From Litomosoides sigmodontis (taxonomy: Eukaryota; Nematoda; Chromadorea; Rhabditida; Onchocercidae), in NCBI GenBank assembly GCA_963070105.1, contig OY718804.1, positions 732,720 to 796,719 of the forward strand: a stretch of 64,000 bases of DNA. Reading direction: 5' to 3'. The notes under the pieces were generated by a model, which saw nothing but the letters and a program-made list of their open reading frames with translations, ran no database searches and was not told the DNA's origin. This document shows, in pieces, positions 60,764 through 64,000 of the stretch (position 1 is its first letter; each line of letters starts with the position of its first letter). A program made the position numbers and the translations under genes.

Positions 60764-61637
60764 GATTATTATTTTATTACGTAGAAGATGCAATATAGCA
60801 ACACGTAAATTTAAGGTTATGCACTTACTACGCTAACTCTATCTGCTTAACTTTTTGGCGAGTAAAAATTAACAAAGGAAAAGAAATTCAAACTTGTTGA
60901 TTTAAAAAATTTTAGCCTATTCTTTTAAGTAATATCTAATGGAAATCCCACAGTACTTATTATCCATTTCATTTTCTCCACACCTATCAGCAAAGTCTGT
61001 CCTGAAATTTCCACTTCCACCTAACGTACTAATATGTGTACTTAAATCATATTCGTTTCAAATACTAAAGGAAGGAAGTGGAAATTCGATCGATTGGGAA
61101 ACCTTGCCGAATGAAATGAAATTTATTCGTTTTAATTTCTCATTCAACATTGAAGATACTTTCAGCTTTGCAAAAAATTTTCAGTATTTGTCTTCTAATT
61201 CTCACTTCACCGCTTTTTCAATAAGACAATTAAATTGAAAAATTCAGGAAATTAGCAATTTTACTACTGTTTTCCCTCTTTTTTTTCCCACTTTTTCAAA
61301 GAGCAAAATTTGGAAAGGAAGGCTACTAAAAAAATGCCTGCCAACAACTTTTTTTTTCTATCATTCATTTCAGAAACTTTTTTGTTTTTTAAAATTGGAC
61401 TTATAAAACGTGGCGATTCTTGCTTATTAGCATTGCTTTGGTGAAATGTAAAAATTTGGGAGGAAAGAAAGAAAAAGCATTGGAGAGGTATTGAAAAATG
61501 ATGGAGTATTTTTTATGGGAAAGAGCTTTTTGAAAGTTAACAATGAAAGCCTTCGGTAATTTATCATATTTTTTCCTCTAACGAAATACATTGATTCCAT
61601 TTACTCCTTCATATAACAATATCTTCGCTGTTTCTGG

Positions 61638-61663
61638 CTCTCCCTCTCTCTCTCTCTCTCTCC
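61638..61663. repeat. (CT)n microsatellite
   Basis: Dinucleotide run. Confidence 0.85.
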
Positions 61664-63568
61664 TTTTCCAACATTCCCAATTGTTAAACTAATTTTGAAA
61701 CAAAAATCCATAAAAAATTCGAAATGATGAATTTTGGAAATCAACAAAAACAGAAATGAATGTGAAAAATTACCAATGTTTCCATGCAAATTATTTATTG
61801 CTCAAACAGTATTTTGCAACATTTAAATTTTTCCTCTTTTCACATTCTTAAAATAAAATTTGTAAAGAAGAAAAAAGCACACGAAAAGCAAATAATTAAA
61901 TACTCGTAGAGCGATCATTTCAATGGAACGCCGATCACTATGACATCATCGAAATTATGCAATGAAACTCTCAAGGAATTAATTGCTCTTCGTTCGTGAC
62001 GTTGCTGTTGCTGAATGCGCAAAAAATGGAATTGGATGGATTTGCGTAGCAAAATTCGTTTTTTTTTTTTAAATTTTTTCTTTCATTGTTATTTCTAAAT
62101 TAGTTCATTGAAGCACTCACTGCCTCAGGCATTCCTTTGTTTCGTCTTTTGACGCGCCCTTAACTGATTTATTTCATTTAGCTTAATTTAAAATCATTTC
62201 AAGCAAATATTGCGGCTTCTCATTCCGCTCGCCGTTTCGTCTCTGTCAAGTAAAACGCATAAATTTTGTTCGTTCATTTTAATTATTGATTAGGCTTTAA
62301 TAAAAGTGATTAGAATAAAATTAGCAATTGCTAATTTGCTTTTCAGCAAGCACATTTGGCAGATAATTTTAATTAATTAGCTTCATTTGAGGAACGGTAA
62401 AGGTGAATTGTCAGCTGACAATTACTTTATTTCTCATTGAAATGAAATGTCTTTAATTCCATTCACACTAATGGCACTCAACAAATACTTCGCATTTACA
62501 TATTTGTCTCTTTTTAAAATGACCAACTTGTTTTTGCTTTCTTGTTTGAAAGTTTAAACAGGGAGAGGCCAGAAAGCAGAAAGAGTAAACAGCGGAAAAT
62601 TTCCCGGTGTTTCCTCAATGTCCCTCACACACCCTAATTTACGATAGTAAAATAAATCATCTCAATTCATTCGAATTATTTTAGCACTGAAGCTGAATAG
62701 GTAAGTGCTTAAGTCGAACTACGTTAAATTAAGCAATTAACTAACTTTTCCCTTTTCTCCTTCTCTCTCCCTCTCTCTCTCTCTTCCACTTCCTTTCTCT
62801 CAATTTCCAATGCAGCGCTATTTCTTAGAAAAGAATGATTCGGAGGAAAGTAATTATTCCCCAGCAAATTTGCCAAGCATTGACAGATCATTTTGAGTGT
62901 AATAATACGAAGCGCTAAAAGCTGAAATGCAAAGGGGGAAATTCACTAACTGATAATTTTCATTTCAATTTTTCGAAAAATTTACTTTTCAAATAGAAAT
63001 TTTTACCTGAAAAGTAAAATATATTCCTTTTGTGTATGCTGTATATGCTTGTATTATTTTAAGAGACTTGGAAAATTTTTCTTATAAATTTTAATTTAAT
63101 AGAATTTTTTCATTCAAAAAAGTAAAAGGAAAAAAAAATTCTTTTTTTTTGAAATTGTAACTATTATTGATTGGCATAAGTTTGGTGGAGGAAAATTTGT
63201 GTGTTAGCAAAAAAAAGATGTAATTTTTTGAATTTTATTTCTAGTCAAATGAAACAAAATTTGTATCGAAAATTTTACAACGAATTAGACGATTGGTGCG
63301 AGCATATCGCTGGAAATTTTTTGCTCAGATATCGTTAAATTGATAAAATGATATCGCAGCGTCAAATGTGAAAGGAAAAAAAACAATCGGTTAAGGATAA
63401 TTTTTGATTTCATTCCATTTTTTTTTCCGCACATTCAATAAAAAATGAGGAGGAAAATCTTCCAACGGTAATATTTGTGAAATTTAAGAAAAGAAAACGA
63501 AGAAAAAAATTGCAAAAAAAGAAACTGATTTGGAAATTTTCGAAAATAACTTATGAATGGTTGACTGA

Positions 63569-63569
63569 A

Positions 63570-63603
<34 letters not shown>
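63569..63603. repeat. (GA)n microsatellite
   Basis: Dinucleotide run with one AAAG interruption. Confidence 0.85.
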
Positions 63604-63920
63604 CAAGCAAGCAATCATTTCCTTTTTTTTTTTACTTAAAGTAAACGCAATCAATGAGTGAATTTTTACTCTTGTGTAAAAGTTTTAACCATATATATTT
63701 CAAATGAATACTTTAGCATTTTAAAATTCCAATTTCTGTAATTTTATATCTAATTACATTTTAAAAACGGTTTTTAATTGTAGATGTATTAAGTGATGAG
63801 AAGCATACGTTTAACCATTTCACGCAATGAATTCAAAAAGAAATTTCTGAAATTTGGAGAAAGATGGCACTACCATTACTTTCAAACATGAATACAATTG
63901 TGTAATTGCTTGTTCAATTT

Positions 63921-63991
63921 TTAGCACACAAGAAATGCTGTAGTAGTTTGTTTTCCGGAGTTATCTTCCTCTTCAGGCCAAATTCCGGTCA
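63921..63991 (-). CDS. Possible last exon of a gene extending past the right edge
   Basis: On the minus strand a CTGTTTCAG acceptor at the very edge is followed by an open frame TGIWPEEEDNSGKQTTTAFL, then VC and a TAA stop at 63923-63921. It starts in phase 1. The acidic, balanced composition differs from the flanking sequence, but the segment is short and the rest of the gene is outside the window. Confidence 0.3.
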
Positions 63992-64000
63992 CTGAAACAG

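Larger units (their letters stand above)
54323..63920. other. 9.6-kb gene-poor region
   Basis: No gene supported, although the 5' exon(s) of the Tyr-rich gene should lie here. It contains GT/GC-rich repeats (56555-56662), TTTCCGCA clusters (57633-57775 and 59912-60310), a GCGTTCCGTT triplet repeat, (TA)n at 60724-60760, (CT)n at 61638-61663 and (GA)n at 63569-63603. Confidence 0.45.

Noticed and set aside
60939..61238. 99-codon plus-strand frame
   Set aside because: Ordinary-looking residues but no acceptor or donor context, partner exon or recognised motif; left as possible chance.

Overview
The window looks like nuclear chromosomal DNA of a parasitic nematode, most likely a spirurid/filarial worm. 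The sequence is strongly AT-rich. Genes are split into short exons with GT..(T)nCAG/TAG introns, several starts sit just behind a splice-acceptor-like site (as expected for spliced-leader trans-splicing), and the gene families are animal ones, including a nematode-specific transthyretin-like protein. The species call is inference. All gene models below were assembled by hand from exon reading frames whose splice phases close.

Layout from left to right. (1) 97-842, minus strand: the 5' part of bbs-5 (BBSome, cilia), running off the left edge, with a candidate RFX/DAF-19 X-box upstream. (2) 2921-7965, minus: a complete nine-exon alpha-arrestin gene with an ~850 bp (AAT)n tract in one intron. 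(3) 7966-18496: a ~10.5 kb gene-poor stretch with short repeats and one weak candidate exon. (4) 19710-23728, minus: two closely spaced genes, a coiled-coil/acidic protein of unknown function and a SAP30-type Sin3/HDAC corepressor subunit, possibly an operon. (5) 25183-26725, plus: a canopy-family ER chaperone-like protein ending in DDEL. (6) 27470-31555, plus: a GH85 endo-beta-N-acetylglucosaminidase (eng-1/ENGASE). (7) 31556-33680: an intergenic block with degenerate repeats, decayed coding-like segments and a near-perfect hairpin. (8) 33681-34751, minus: a secreted transthyretin-like protein. (9) 35580-36449, plus: a short multi-exon gene of unknown function. (10) 36859-40029, minus: a rabaptin-type coiled-coil protein that carries a C-terminal FYVE-like zinc finger and lacks the N-terminal half of vertebrate rabaptins. 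(11) 41954-42265, minus: a small KIX-like ORF. (12) 47407-48445, plus: a tiny three-exon gene (72 aa). (13) 51582-54322, minus: 3' exons of a Tyr/Arg/Ser-rich protein. (14) 54323-63920: gene-poor, with a duplicated TTTCCGCA-rich block and microsatellites. (15) 63921-63991, minus: a possible last exon of a gene that continues past the right edge.

The genes serve unrelated housekeeping roles: cilium, arrestin trafficking, chromatin, ER folding, free-glycan turnover, endosomal Rab5 and secretion. Apart from the possible two-gene cluster at 19.7-23.7 kb nothing indicates a shared pathway. I did not find a convincing new multi-gene system. The most unusual items are the rabaptin-FYVE architecture, the 37-bp duplication that copies a bbs-5 splice donor, the putative SAP30 operon, the block at 31.8-33.4 kb and the previously unmarked small genes.
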